The position numbers and the translations under genes are program-made. A stretch of DNA of 64,000 bases from DASXTK01 sp050744325 (lineage in GTDB: Bacteria > Actinomycetota > Acidimicrobiia > Acidimicrobiales > VFJN01), in contig JBOGHK010000031.1 in assembly GCA_050744325.1 (NCBI GenBank), forward strand, positions 51,537 to 115,536, given 5' to 3'. Below, piece after piece: positions 48,842 through 56,991 of this stretch (position 1 is the stretch's first letter; every line of letters starts with the position of its first letter). The notes beneath the pieces were generated by a model. The model was given only the letters and a program-made list of their open reading frames with translations. It did not search any database and was not told the DNA's origin.

Positions 48842-51453
48842 TGTTCCGGGGACGTGTCATGGTCGCGAGGGCGCGGGGCCGGACGCTGCGCCGTTTGGAG
48901 CGCAACGCCCGCACCGGCGAGACGTTGTTGCCTCGCCGGGGCTGGTTGCGCCGGGAGAGCATGCCCCCGTTGCCCCCGTTGGAGTCCCGTCCGGCGTTGC
49001 GGGCGGTGCCGGGCGGCCGGACCGCCACCCTGGTCCGTCCACACAATCGGGCAGACGGTCCTGTGGACGGACCCGTGGACCGCACGGACGACCCGGGGGA
49101 CGACGCGGTGGACGGCCAGGTGATGGACGCGGACGACCGGGTGGACGGTCCGGTGGACGGCGCCGGTCGTAGCGGTGGTCGGCCGAGAGGGGTGCGGTCG
49201 TTGTTGCCGCCCCGTCCGGAGCGTGACGGGCACGACTGGGACGTCGACGGGCCGCCCGAGCCGGGGGCGCAGCGTCGGCCGCTGGTGCCGGTGTGGCTGT
49301 TGGACCCGGTGCCCACGATCCGTTGGTGGTTGCGGGACAAGGCCCACTTCGGGGCGTTCCACGTGTTGCGGTCTCCGGTGTATGTCTGTCGGGCGGTGGC
49401 GTGGACGCCGCGGGGCCTGGGTCGGGTCGTGGTGGGTCTGTGGCGCTGGTGCAGCGACGCCGAGGGCCACGAGCTGCGCTGGTCGGCCGTCGAGCACCAG
49501 GACGTCGCCGGCTACTTGCACCTGTCCCGCCAGCGCAACGACCGGGTACGGATTCGCGGCTCGGTCACCGCTGTGCTGGCCGTCGCCATGCTCGCGGTGG
49601 GGGTGGTGGGGTGGATGGACCCCGGCGGCCGCGCCCTGGTCGTGGCGGTGATGGTGGCGGTGGGGGGCTGGTTCGGGCGCCCCGCGGATCGGCCGTTGTT
49701 CGATCACCCGGTGGTGGCGCCGTCGGGGGTGCGGATCACGCCTGACCTGTTGGTGGAGGCGTTCTGCGCCGCCCGGTTGTGCAACAAGCACGAGGACCCC
49801 GACCGCCACCAGACGATCTCGTTCCTGTCGCCGGTGCACCGGGACGGCAAGGGATGGCGCGCCGTGGTCGACCTGCCTGCCGGGCACCCCGCCTCGAAGG
49901 CGATCGCCCGCAAGGAGGGCATCGCCGCGGGGTTGGGGATCGACGAGGTCCGTGTCTTCACCGACAGGGTGAGAGGTGACGACGGCTCGGCGCGGCGGGT
50001 GACGATGTGGGTGGCGGACAAGGACCCCTACGCCGCCCCGCCGGTCACCTCTCCGTTGGCGAAGGCGCAGCGCTGGACCTTCTGGGACGGCGTCCCCTTC
50101 GGTGTCGACGCCCGCGGCCAGCAGGTCACGTTGCTGATGCTGTTCACCAACCTGCTGGTCGGCGCGATCCCCCGGATGGGCAAGACCTACGCCGCCCGCA
50201 TCCCCGCCGCCGCAGCCGCCTTGGATGCGCTGGTGCGGCTGGTCTTCTTCGACGGCAAAGGCGGCGCGGACTGGCGTCCGTTCGAGCAGGTCGCCTACCG
50301 GTGCGGGTTCGGGGCCCGCGACCCCGTCGTCGCCCACCTGGTCCTCGTGTTGGACGAGTGCCTTGCGGACATGGACCGCCGCTACGACACCCTGGGCACC
50401 CTGCCCCCCGACGTCATCCCCGAGTCCCGGATCACGCCTGCGATCTGCGCCAACAAGCGCCTCGCCATGCGCCCGGTGCTGATCTGTGTCGACGAGATCC
50501 AGGAATACCTGGGCCACCCCGTGCACGGACAACGGATCCTCGAGCAGCTGATGCGCCTGGCCAAGGTCGGCCCCGCGGTCGGCTACATGCTCGACCTCGC
50601 GACCCAACGGCCCGACAGCGACACCATCCCCGCCGGGCTGCGCGACGTCCTCGGGTCGCGGTTCGCGCTCAAGACCATGACCTGGCAGTCCTCCGAGACG
50701 ATTCTGGGGGCCGGGTCGTACAAGGCGGGGCTTGACGCCTCCAAGTTCCAACGCTCCCACAAGGGCGTGGGCATCCTGCACGGCGCCGACGACGGCGACC
50801 TCGCCGACGAAGGCCCCCAGACCGTGCGCACCCACCTGCTGGACCGCGCCGCCCTCGACGCCATCTGCGCGAGGGGTCGGGCGCTGCGCCTCGCGGCCGG
50901 GACCCTGGAAGGCGCCGCCACCGGCGAGCAGCTGATCGACGAGACCAGCAGCCGAAGCGTCCTCGACGACGTCGCCTCGGTGTTCGGCGCCGGCGAGGAC
51001 AAGCTGTGGTCCGAGACCATCTGCGCCCGGCTCACCGAGGACCACCCCGACGCCTACAGCGGCTGGGGACCCAACGAGCTCGCCGCCGCGCTCGCACCCC
51101 ACGGCGTCGACACCGGCCAGGTGTGGGGCAAAGACGACGCCGGCGTGGGCCGCAACCGGCGCGGCGTCGCACGCCAACACGTCCTCGACGCCCTCGCCGC
51201 CCGAGCCGACCGGCCCCCGGCGGCCAGAGACGGCGCTCTAGCACCCCGGGGCGGGCTAGCACCCGAGGGCGCTAGGTCTAGCACCCCCGCTAGCGGCCCT
51301 GACCAGGCAACTAGCGGCCTAGCACCCACCGCGGGGACCGCGGACCTCCCCGACGATCAGGAGTCGCCGCCCGAGCCGCTAGCCGCTAGCGGCACCGACC
51401 CGCCGGGTCCGCCGGATTTGAACCGACGACCTCTGCGTCCCGACCAGCCCTGA
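48841..51453 (+). CDS. FtsK/SpoIIIE-type conjugative DNA translocase (TraB/TraSA-like)
   Basis: 870 residues. The first 130 are basic and then an Asp/Gly/Val repeat (DGPVDGPVDRTDDPGDDAVDG). Two membrane helices lie near 235-280 (VTAVLAVAMLAVGVVGW, ALVVAVMVAVGGWF). The motor domain has Walker A IPRMGKTYA near 443, RLVFFDGKGGADW and Walker B VLICVDEIQE near 546. A C-terminal winged helix (about 720-780, LTEDHPDAYSGWGPNELAAALAPHG) corresponds to the DNA-reading domain of TraB. Proteins of this type pump double-stranded DNA between cells as hexamers, without a relaxase. The last 85 codons contain the CTAG repeat cluster. Confidence 0.9.
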   Translation: MFRGRVMVARARGRTLRRLERNARTGETLLPRRGWLRRESMPPLPPLESRPALRAVPGGRTATLVRPHNRADGPVDGPVDRTDDPGDDAVDGQVMDADDRVDGPVDGAGRSGGRPRGVRSLLPPRPERDGHDWDVDGPPEPGAQRRPLVPVWLLDPVPTIRWWLRDKAHFGAFHVLRSPVYVCRAVAWTPRGLGRVVVGLWRWCSDAEGHELRWSAVEHQDVAGYLHLSRQRNDRVRIRGSVTAVLAVAMLAVGVVGWMDPGGRALVVAVMVAVGGWFGRPADRPLFDHPVVAPSGVRITPDLLVEAFCAARLCNKHEDPDRHQTISFLSPVHRDGKGWRAVVDLPAGHPASKAIARKEGIAAGLGIDEVRVFTDRVRGDDGSARRVTMWVADKDPYAAPPVTSPLAKAQRWTFWDGVPFGVDARGQQVTLLMLFTNLLVGAIPRMGKTYAARIPAAAAALDALVRLVFFDGKGGADWRPFEQVAYRCGFGARDPVVAHLVLVLDECLADMDRRYDTLGTLPPDVIPESRITPAICANKRLAMRPVLICVDEIQEYLGHPVHGQRILEQLMRLAKVGPAVGYMLDLATQRPDSDTIPAGLRDVLGSRFALKTMTWQSSETILGAGSYKAGLDASKFQRSHKGVGILHGADDGDLADEGPQTVRTHLLDRAALDAICARGRALRLAAGTLEGAATGEQLIDETSSRSVLDDVASVFGAGEDKLWSETICARLTEDHPDAYSGWGPNELAAALAPHGVDTGQVWGKDDAGVGRNRRGVARQHVLDALAARADRPPAARDGALAPRGGLAPEGARSSTPASGPDQATSGLAPTAGTADLPDDQESPPEPLAASGTDPPGPPDLNRRPLRPDQP
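51238..51393 (+). repeat. CTAG-type octamer cluster, candidate clt transfer locus
   Basis: CTAGCACC at 51238, 51256, 51278 and 51319; CTAGCGGC at 51290, 51311 and 51386; related CTAGGTCT at 51272 and CTAGCCGC at 51379. Nine CTAG tetramers in 156 bp is striking in GC-rich DNA. TraB proteins load on arrays of 8-bp repeats at the clt locus, often within or next to their gene; this cluster in the 3' end of the translocase gene fits that. Confidence 0.6.
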
Positions 51454-51537
51454 ACAGACCAGTGGCGCCGGAGTAGCCGCTCCGACGCCACCGAAACCGA
51501 CCAGAAACCCGACCTCACAAGAAGGGAAACCAGTCAG

Positions 51538-52110
51538 ATGACAAGCGTACCTGTCGGCCTGCTGCCGACCCTGCTGCGCAACCACGCCCGCGGCGCCCAC
51601 GCCGCGGAGGCCGCCGTGGGCCTGCTCGTCGAGCACGGCCACTGGATCGAGCGCAGCGACTTCCAAACCGAGTGCGTCGGCTACGACCCCGACCGCCGCG
51701 CCGCGTGGGTCGACTGGCCCGCGGTCGTCGAGTTCGTCGAGATGGCGCCGTGCAGCCCGGTCGAGGACCGGCTGTTGCGGTTCGCCGCCGAGCTCGCCGG
51801 CCACGACAGCGGCAGCCCCCTGGCCGACCTGTTGTGCGGCCTGGACGACCGCAGCGCCCGGCTCGTGGTCGACGCGGTGCGCCACGCCCTGGGCGCGGTC
51901 CCCGGCGCCACGGTCCCGTGTGATTGCGGGCACCGCATCCCCGCCGTCGCCTACAGCGCCCACCAACGCTCGGCGCGCCACGCCGGCCCCGGCGGCGGCT
52001 GTGTCTGCGGCAGTAGCGAACCGCATCCGATCACCGCCGCCTGCCTCACCCCCACCGGCAACGGCAATGTCGACGACGCCGCGGACGACACGACCCAGGC
52101 GGAGTCATGA
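51538..52110 (+). CDS. Hypothetical protein with C-terminal Cys/His cluster
   Basis: 190 residues; ATG behind AAGGGAAACC. Helical first part (LLPTLLRNHARGAHAAEAAVGLLVEHGHW, VEDRLLRFAAELAG), then PCDCGHRIPAVAYSAHQRSARHAG and CVCGSSEPH, likely one or two zinc sites. Starts a new sub-operon 84 bp after the translocase. Unknown function. Confidence 0.6.
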   Translation: MTSVPVGLLPTLLRNHARGAHAAEAAVGLLVEHGHWIERSDFQTECVGYDPDRRAAWVDWPAVVEFVEMAPCSPVEDRLLRFAAELAGHDSGSPLADLLCGLDDRSARLVVDAVRHALGAVPGATVPCDCGHRIPAVAYSAHQRSARHAGPGGGCVCGSSEPHPITAACLTPTGNGNVDDAADDTTQAES

Positions 52111-52559
52111 GCGCCCTCGAAGCCGCGTACATGGACCTACGCCAGCGCAGCGCCGCGGCCGACCGGGCCGGCAACTGGCGCGAGGCGCGGATCCTGGAAG
52201 CGCTGTGTGGTGTGGCCGACTACGTGAAGCGCGTTGGCGATCACCCCGACAGCGCCCACTACCGGGCCGACAAGGCCGGAGACCTGGCCCAGTCGGCAGT
52301 GTGGGTGCTGCGCCAGAGCTTCATGGCCTACGCCGGCTGGCCCGTCGACACCGACCAGTACCGGGCGATCGCCGCCGCGTCCGACACCTTGGAGACCGTC
52401 GCAAGGGCGGTCGAGGTGGCCCTGTGGCGCATCGCCCCGGGTGGCGGTGCCCTCTGGCAGTCCGACGCCGACCAGATCACCGAAGCGGCCCGGGCGGTCA
52501 GCCGCTGGGCCGAGCGCATCGCCGCCGAAGCGGTCCCGGACCCCGAAGGGGAGTGGTGA
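52107..52559 (+). CDS. Hypothetical helical protein
   Basis: 150 residues, predicted largely helical (LEAAYMDLRQRSAAADRAG, WREARILEALCGVADYVKRVG, AISxx-type helices after 90). Overlaps neighbours by 4 nt. No family recognised. Confidence 0.6.
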   Translation: MSALEAAYMDLRQRSAAADRAGNWREARILEALCGVADYVKRVGDHPDSAHYRADKAGDLAQSAVWVLRQSFMAYAGWPVDTDQYRAIAAASDTLETVARAVEVALWRIAPGGGALWQSDADQITEAARAVSRWAERIAAEAVPDPEGEW

Positions 52560-52873
52560 CCGTGCGCCCCGCCACCCAGATCGTGGCCCGCTGGTCGCGG
52601 CGTCAGGCCCGCTGCAACCGATGCGGCCAGCGTTACGAGACCGGCGCCTGCCCCACCTGTGGCGACCGACCCGGCGCCGAGCCGGTGGCCATGATCGCCG
52701 TCCTCACCGAAACCCCTACCGGTATTCGGCTGTGGGTGGTCGAGGACCTCGACGGCCAGCGGATCACCCGGGCGACCCGGACCCTGACCGGCGAGCAGCT
52801 GCACTGGCTACGCGACCGGCCCGGGCAGCCCACCGCCGGGCTGCTCGCCCCGACGCCGGGGGCGGGTCGATGA
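52556..52873 (+). CDS. Small zinc-ribbon protein
   Basis: 105 residues from a GTG overlapping the previous stop. CNRCGQRYETGACPTCG (20-36) forms a four-Cys ribbon, followed by a beta-rich part (RLWVVEDLDGQRITRATRTL). Function unknown. Confidence 0.6.
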   Translation: MTVRPATQIVARWSRRQARCNRCGQRYETGACPTCGDRPGAEPVAMIAVLTETPTGIRLWVVEDLDGQRITRATRTLTGEQLHWLRDRPGQPTAGLLAPTPGAGR

Positions 52874-53553
52874 ACCGACCCCGCACCGGCACCCGCCGCG
52901 CAGTGCTCATCCTGGCGGTCCTCGCCGTGGCGGCACTTCATGTCGCCCGCACCCAGCCCGACCCCGACCCGGGCACCACCCAGGCGCCCGGCGGGCCGGC
53001 TGTCGAGCAGCTCGCCACCCTGCCCGTGACCGCCGAGACCGGAGCCGACGGCTACGAGCGTGACCGGTTCGGCACCGGGTGGGCCGCCGCACCGGAGGGC
53101 TGCGACACCCGCACCGCGGTGCTCGTCGACGAGGCCCTGACCCCACCCACCGTCGAGGGGTGCACGGTCGTCGCCGGCGAGTGGGTCAGCACCTACGACG
53201 GCGCCCGGGTCACGGACCCCGCCGGGCTGGACGTCGACCACCTCGTGCCCCTCGCCGAGGCGTGGACCTCCGGCGCCCACCGCTGGACCGACCAGCAACG
53301 CCGAGCCTTCGCCAACGACCTCGACCCCGGACGGCCTGACGCGCTGATCGCGGTCACCGCCAGCGCCAACGGGACCAAAGGCGACGGTGACCCCGCCGAG
53401 TGGCTGCCACCCGACCGGGCGCGGCACTGCTGGTACGCCACCGCCTGGGTCACCCAAAAGGCCGCCTGGCACCTCGCCGTCGACGAAGCCGAGCACCAGG
53501 CCCTCGCCGACGCCGTCGCCGGCTGCCCACCCGACCAGGGTGCGACGCCGTGA
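52870..53553 (+). CDS. Secreted HNH-family nuclease (DUF1524-like)
   Basis: 227 residues. An N-terminal hydrophobic stretch (RRAVLILAVLAVAALHVA) acts as signal or anchor. The catalytic core is LDVDHLVPLAEAWTSGAHRW (120-139) with the DH pair, followed by RRAFANDLD and the Asn/Lys set ASANGTKGDGDPAEWLPP. This is the pattern of secreted actinobacterial HNH nucleases. On a conjugative element it could remove extracellular DNA or act at the envelope during mating; this role is inferred. Confidence 0.8.
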   Translation: MNRPRTGTRRAVLILAVLAVAALHVARTQPDPDPGTTQAPGGPAVEQLATLPVTAETGADGYERDRFGTGWAAAPEGCDTRTAVLVDEALTPPTVEGCTVVAGEWVSTYDGARVTDPAGLDVDHLVPLAEAWTSGAHRWTDQQRRAFANDLDPGRPDALIAVTASANGTKGDGDPAEWLPPDRARHCWYATAWVTQKAAWHLAVDEAEHQALADAVAGCPPDQGATP

Positions 53554-53906
53554 CCGCCGCCGGTTTCCTCGCCGCGGCGATCGTCGCCGGCGTCGTGGGC
53601 CTGGTCGTCGCCTGGCTGGTCGCCGCGCAGCTGCCCCCCGCCGCGCCCCGACCCGCAGACCATGCCCGCGCCCTGGACCCGGCGTGGCCGCCGAGCCCGC
53701 TGAGCGTGTCGGGGGCCTACCGGGCCGCGATCGGCCGCGCCCGCCAGCAGTCCACTGCGCAGCTGCTCGCCACCCACCACGCCGCCCGTGACCTACCGGC
53801 ACCGACGGTCGACGAGCTGTTGGAGTGGGCCGCCGCCCATCACGTCTTGGTGGCCGAACGCGGCATCACCCCGCTGACGGCCAAGACGCCGGGAGTGGCC
53901 CGATGA
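53550..53906 (+). CDS. Membrane-anchored hypothetical protein
   Basis: 118 residues. One N-terminal membrane helix (FLAAAIVAGVVGLVVAWLVAAQL), a Pro-rich spacer and a helical C-terminus (AAIGRARQQSTAQLLATHHAA). GTG start overlapping the HNH gene; overlaps whiB at its end. Confidence 0.6.
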   Translation: MTAAGFLAAAIVAGVVGLVVAWLVAAQLPPAAPRPADHARALDPAWPPSPLSVSGAYRAAIGRARQQSTAQLLATHHAARDLPAPTVDELLEWAAAHHVLVAERGITPLTAKTPGVAR

Positions 53907-54364
53907 AGCGGTCCCGCAGCGTCCTCGAACAGCTGCGCCCACCCGGTGGCTGGTACCAGCCCACGCCGCGAGCAACCGAGCCGGAGCAACCCGGCGCCAC
54001 GAACCGCCCCGCAAGGTCGGCGCCCACACCGGACCCCGGGCCGCCAGCGCAAGCAACCACGACGCCGGCGCCCCCCGCACCCGCGTCCCCCGCACCCGCG
54101 ACGTCCGGCGTTGCGGGCGGCTGGGTGGCGCACGCGGCGTGCCGGGGGACAGACACCGAGCTGTTCTACCCGACCCGCGGGGAGGCCACCGAGCCAGCCA
54201 AGAAGGTGTGCGCCGGATGCCCGGCGCGTGTCGATTGCCTGGAATACGCCCTGGCCGCGACCGAGAAGTTCGGCATCTGGGGCGGTCTCAGCGAACGCGA
54301 ACGGCGTCAGGTGCGCCGCGCTCGCCGCGTCGCGGTCCGGGCCGGTGGGGAGGCCGCCGCGTGA
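53903..54364 (+). CDS. WhiB-family iron-sulfur regulator
   Basis: 153 residues. The four cluster ligands are Cys 80, 103, 106 and 112 (AACRG, KVCAGCPARVDC), followed by the turn GIWGG (124-128) and a basic C-terminus RERRQVRRARR that contacts DNA. The first 70 residues are a Pro/Ala/Thr-rich extension not usual in WhiB proteins. WhiB proteins bind the primary sigma factor and act as redox-sensitive regulators in actinobacteria; copies on phages and plasmids are known. Here it may tune element or host genes. Confidence 0.9.
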   Translation: MKRSRSVLEQLRPPGGWYQPTPRATEPEQPGATNRPARSAPTPDPGPPAQATTTPAPPAPASPAPATSGVAGGWVAHAACRGTDTELFYPTRGEATEPAKKVCAGCPARVDCLEYALAATEKFGIWGGLSERERRQVRRARRVAVRAGGEAAA

Positions 54365-54444
54365 CCCCGCTCCTCGGCGCCACGGCGCGGCGCCGCCGGC
54401 GCCGTCGACGCCGGATGGCGGCTCGGTCGGAGGCACGGCGATGA
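54361..54444 (+). CDS. Very small Arg-rich ORF
   Basis: 27 residues, 13 of them Arg (ATARRRRRRRRRMAARSE). It fills the gap between whiB and the next gene with 4-nt overlaps on both sides, the only reason to list it. May simply be a spacer. Confidence 0.25.
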   Translation: MTPLLGATARRRRRRRRRMAARSEARR

Positions 54445-54626
54445 CCGGGCTCGAGTTCCGCCCCCACGACCCGACCACCGCCGCCGTGGTTGGTGGGTCC
54501 GGGTTCTGGCTGGCCGTGTCTTGCCCACGCTGTGGTGGCCGGCTCGGATCGGTGGCCACCGGCGCCCCCGGCCGACCCGCCCCGGTCCCTGGCCACCGCC
54601 GACGGCGGCAGGGAGCGCCCGCATGA
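54441..54626 (+). CDS. Small protein with a Cys pair
   Basis: 61 residues. AVSCPRCGGRLGSV gives one Cys-x2-Cys knuckle; the C-terminal third is Pro/Arg-rich. Overlaps both neighbours by 4 nt. Function unknown. Confidence 0.5.
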   Translation: MTGLEFRPHDPTTAAVVGGSGFWLAVSCPRCGGRLGSVATGAPGRPAPVPGHRRRRQGAPA

Positions 54627-55807
54627 GCACCGCCGTAGCGGAGCTGGTGGGCACCGGGCAGCCCGGCACGGTGTACCTGCTGCACTTCGATGAGCCGTTC
54701 CGCCACGCCCGCCACTACCTGGGCTGGGCGCGGGCCGGGCGGTTGCAGGCCCGCCTCGCCACCCACGGCAAGGCTCACGGCTCGGCGTTGATGCGCGCCG
54801 TCGCCGCCGCGGGGATCGGCTGGCGGCTGGCCCGCACGTGGCCCGGGGACCGGTACCTCGAGCGCCGCTTGAAGGTCCAGGGCGGCCATTCCCGCAAGTG
54901 CCCCATCTGCCGCGCCACCGACACCGGCCAGGCGGGCCTGTTCGAGCCGACCCCGGAAGGACGTGTGATGGCCGCCGCGCTCATGACCGCCGGCGAGGTA
55001 CTGCGAGACCGGTGGGGCCGCTACCTGATCCCCGACCCGGCCACCGGCGAGGTGCGCGCCTGGACCCGGGCCACCACCCTGGCCGCCACTCTTGCGGACC
55101 GGACAGTGCTCGAGGCGTGGGATCAGCGCAACGTCGTGTTGGGGATCGGCGCCCGAGCCGATCTCTACGCCCAGGCCGCATCGTGCACACCCGACGACAC
55201 CGCGGTCCTGAACGGGATCGTCGACCAGGCCAAAGCCGCCGCCGCGGCCCAGGCCGGCGCCAACACCGGCTCGGCGTTGCACCGGTTCACCGAACGAGTC
55301 GACGCCGGCGAGCACGACCTGGTGGTGCCCGAGCCCTGGGACCGCGACATCGCCGCCTACCAGGCCACCCTCCAAGTGCACCGCATCACGGTCGCCCCCG
55401 GCTGGTTGGAACGGGTCCTGGTCATCCCCGACGCGGGTGCGGCGGGGACCTGTGACCGGCTGCTGTGCGCGCCGGGCTGGGGGAGGCCTCGGATCGGGGA
55501 CCTCAAGACCGGCCAGGACATCGTCCGCTACGGCGCCGGCTACATCGCCGTGCAGCTCGCCCTCTACGCGCATGCCACCCACTGGTACGACCCCACCACC
55601 GGCGACCTCCACGAGATCACCGACGACGTCGACCAGGACCAGGGGCTGGTCATGCACCTCCCCGCCGGGCACGGCACCTGCGACCTCCACGACATCGACA
55701 TCGCCGCCGGCTGGGACGCGGTCCAGCTCGCCCTCGACGTCCGCCGCTGGCGCACCCGCAAAAACCTCGCCACCCCCACACCAACCCCAACGGAGGCCCA
55801 CCAGTGA
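54623..55807 (+). CDS. GIY-YIG-like domain fused to a PD-(D/E)XK exonuclease domain
   Basis: 394 residues. Residues 15-95 resemble a GIY-YIG nuclease: TVYLLHF, then HYLGWARAGRLQARLATHG with the Arg, and ERRLK with the metal Glu, ending in CPIC. Residues 120-394 resemble a RecB/Cas4-like PD-(D/E)XK domain: NTGSALHRFTERV, GTCDRLLC near 274 (catalytic Asp), IGDLKTG (291-297; Asp and Lys) and the following QLALYAHATHW. PD-(D/E)XK proteins next to prim-pol genes process DNA ends during element replication. The fusion of two nuclease folds in one chain is not a standard arrangement I recognise. The N-terminal assignment is less sure than the C-terminal. Confidence 0.7.
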   Translation: MSTAVAELVGTGQPGTVYLLHFDEPFRHARHYLGWARAGRLQARLATHGKAHGSALMRAVAAAGIGWRLARTWPGDRYLERRLKVQGGHSRKCPICRATDTGQAGLFEPTPEGRVMAAALMTAGEVLRDRWGRYLIPDPATGEVRAWTRATTLAATLADRTVLEAWDQRNVVLGIGARADLYAQAASCTPDDTAVLNGIVDQAKAAAAAQAGANTGSALHRFTERVDAGEHDLVVPEPWDRDIAAYQATLQVHRITVAPGWLERVLVIPDAGAAGTCDRLLCAPGWGRPRIGDLKTGQDIVRYGAGYIAVQLALYAHATHWYDPTTGDLHEITDDVDQDQGLVMHLPAGHGTCDLHDIDIAAGWDAVQLALDVRRWRTRKNLATPTPTPTEAHQ

Positions 55808-56136
55808 ATACCCGCTACACCGCCGCCGCCGAGCGGTGCCCGGCCCGGTTCTCGCTCGGGGGCGGCACCCCGGTCCGCTGCCTCGACCCCGCCGGCCACC
55901 CCGGACCCCACGAGTACGCACCCGACGACGACGGCTGGGTCGTCACCTGGGACGACACCGCCACCAGCACCGAACCGGTCAGCGCCACCGTCGACGTCGC
56001 CGCGCAGGAGGTGTGCCGGGGCATACAGCTGCACCTCTCACACAACGGAGCGTTGCCGTGGCCGACGATCCGCCGCCCTTACGACCGCTGGCACCAGCTC
56101 GTGACCGGCGCCGGCGACAGCGAGGCCGCGACGTGA
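55804..56136 (+). CDS. Hypothetical protein
   Basis: 110 residues from a GTG in GTGA overlap. CPARFSLGGGTPVRCLDPAGHPGPHEY carries two Cys and two His; the rest is acidic then helical. Position between the nuclease and prim-pol genes suggests a replication accessory role, unproven. Confidence 0.55.
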   Translation: MNTRYTAAAERCPARFSLGGGTPVRCLDPAGHPGPHEYAPDDDGWVVTWDDTATSTEPVSATVDVAAQEVCRGIQLHLSHNGALPWPTIRRPYDRWHQLVTGAGDSEAAT

Positions 56137-56987
56137 CCGGCACCCTGGAGGCCGCCCTGGCCACCGCGGCGCGGGGATGGCGGGTGTTCCCTCTGGTCGC
56201 TGGCCGCAAGACCCCGCGGCGCCAGCTGACCGACTGGGAGGCCAAGGCCACCGCCGACCCGGCGCGGGTCGAGCGGTGGTGGACCCGGCACCCCGCCGAC
56301 AACATCGGCATCGCCTGCGGCCCCTCTGGCCTGGTGGTCGTCGACCTCGACGTCGCCAAACCCGACGACACCCCACCCCACGAGTGGACCCACGCCGCCG
56401 GTGGGGTCGAGGTCCTCGCCGAGCTCGCCCGCCGCCGTGGCCACGAGCTCGCCGCCACGTTCACTGTCGAGACGTCCTCGGGTGGCCGCCACCTCTACTA
56501 CCGGGCGCCCGCCGGCCGGGAGCTGCGCAACACCGCCGGGCGGATCGGCTGGCGCATCGACACCCGCGCCCACGGCGGCTACGTCGTCGCCCCCGGCTCG
56601 CTCGTCCACGGTCAGCCCTACCGCGTCGTCGACCAAACCCAGCCCGTGGGGCTACCCGACTGGCTCGTGCAGCTCGTCAACCCTCCCGAAGTGCGGCCGC
56701 ACTTCACCGCGCGGCCGGTGCCCCGGGCACGGGGCTACGTCGCCACCGTGCTACGCGATGAGGTCCAGCGGGTGCTCGACGCCCCGCCCGGCACCCGCAA
56801 CCACGCCCTGAACAAGGCCACCTGGAACCTCGCCCGGCTCGTCGCCCAAGGCGTGCTGCCCCGCGACGTCGTCGAGACCGCGTTGCAGACCGCCGGCGAG
56901 ACCGCCCGAGGCCAAACCCCCGCCGGCGTCGCGGCCACCATCCGCGCCGCGCTCGACGCCCGCCTACGACGAGGTGCCCGCCTATGA
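56133..56987 (+). CDS. Bifunctional primase-polymerase (prim-pol) of the replication module
   Basis: 284 residues. The prim-pol fold is seen in LATAARGWRVFPL (9-21), WWTRHPADNIGIAC, the metal-binding VVVDLDVAK (68-76; Asp 71 and 73), SGGRHLYYRAP (116-126; His 120) and the third acid in GWRIDTRAHGGYVVAPGS. The C-terminal helices (about 215-280) are the usual PriCT-like tail. In AICEs without RepSA this enzyme primes replication of the excised circle, working with the AAA ATPase encoded 578 bp downstream. The short minus-strand gene between them is unusual. Confidence 0.88.
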   Translation: MTGTLEAALATAARGWRVFPLVAGRKTPRRQLTDWEAKATADPARVERWWTRHPADNIGIACGPSGLVVVDLDVAKPDDTPPHEWTHAAGGVEVLAELARRRGHELAATFTVETSSGGRHLYYRAPAGRELRNTAGRIGWRIDTRAHGGYVVAPGSLVHGQPYRVVDQTQPVGLPDWLVQLVNPPEVRPHFTARPVPRARGYVATVLRDEVQRVLDAPPGTRNHALNKATWNLARLVAQGVLPRDVVETALQTAGETARGQTPAGVAATIRAALDARLRRGARL

Positions 56988-56991
56988 CCCC

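Noticed and set aside
48841..49200. Asp/Gly/Val repeat in the translocase N-terminus as a separate repeat element
   Set aside because: It is an in-frame low-complexity linker of an otherwise normal gene with irregular unit length.
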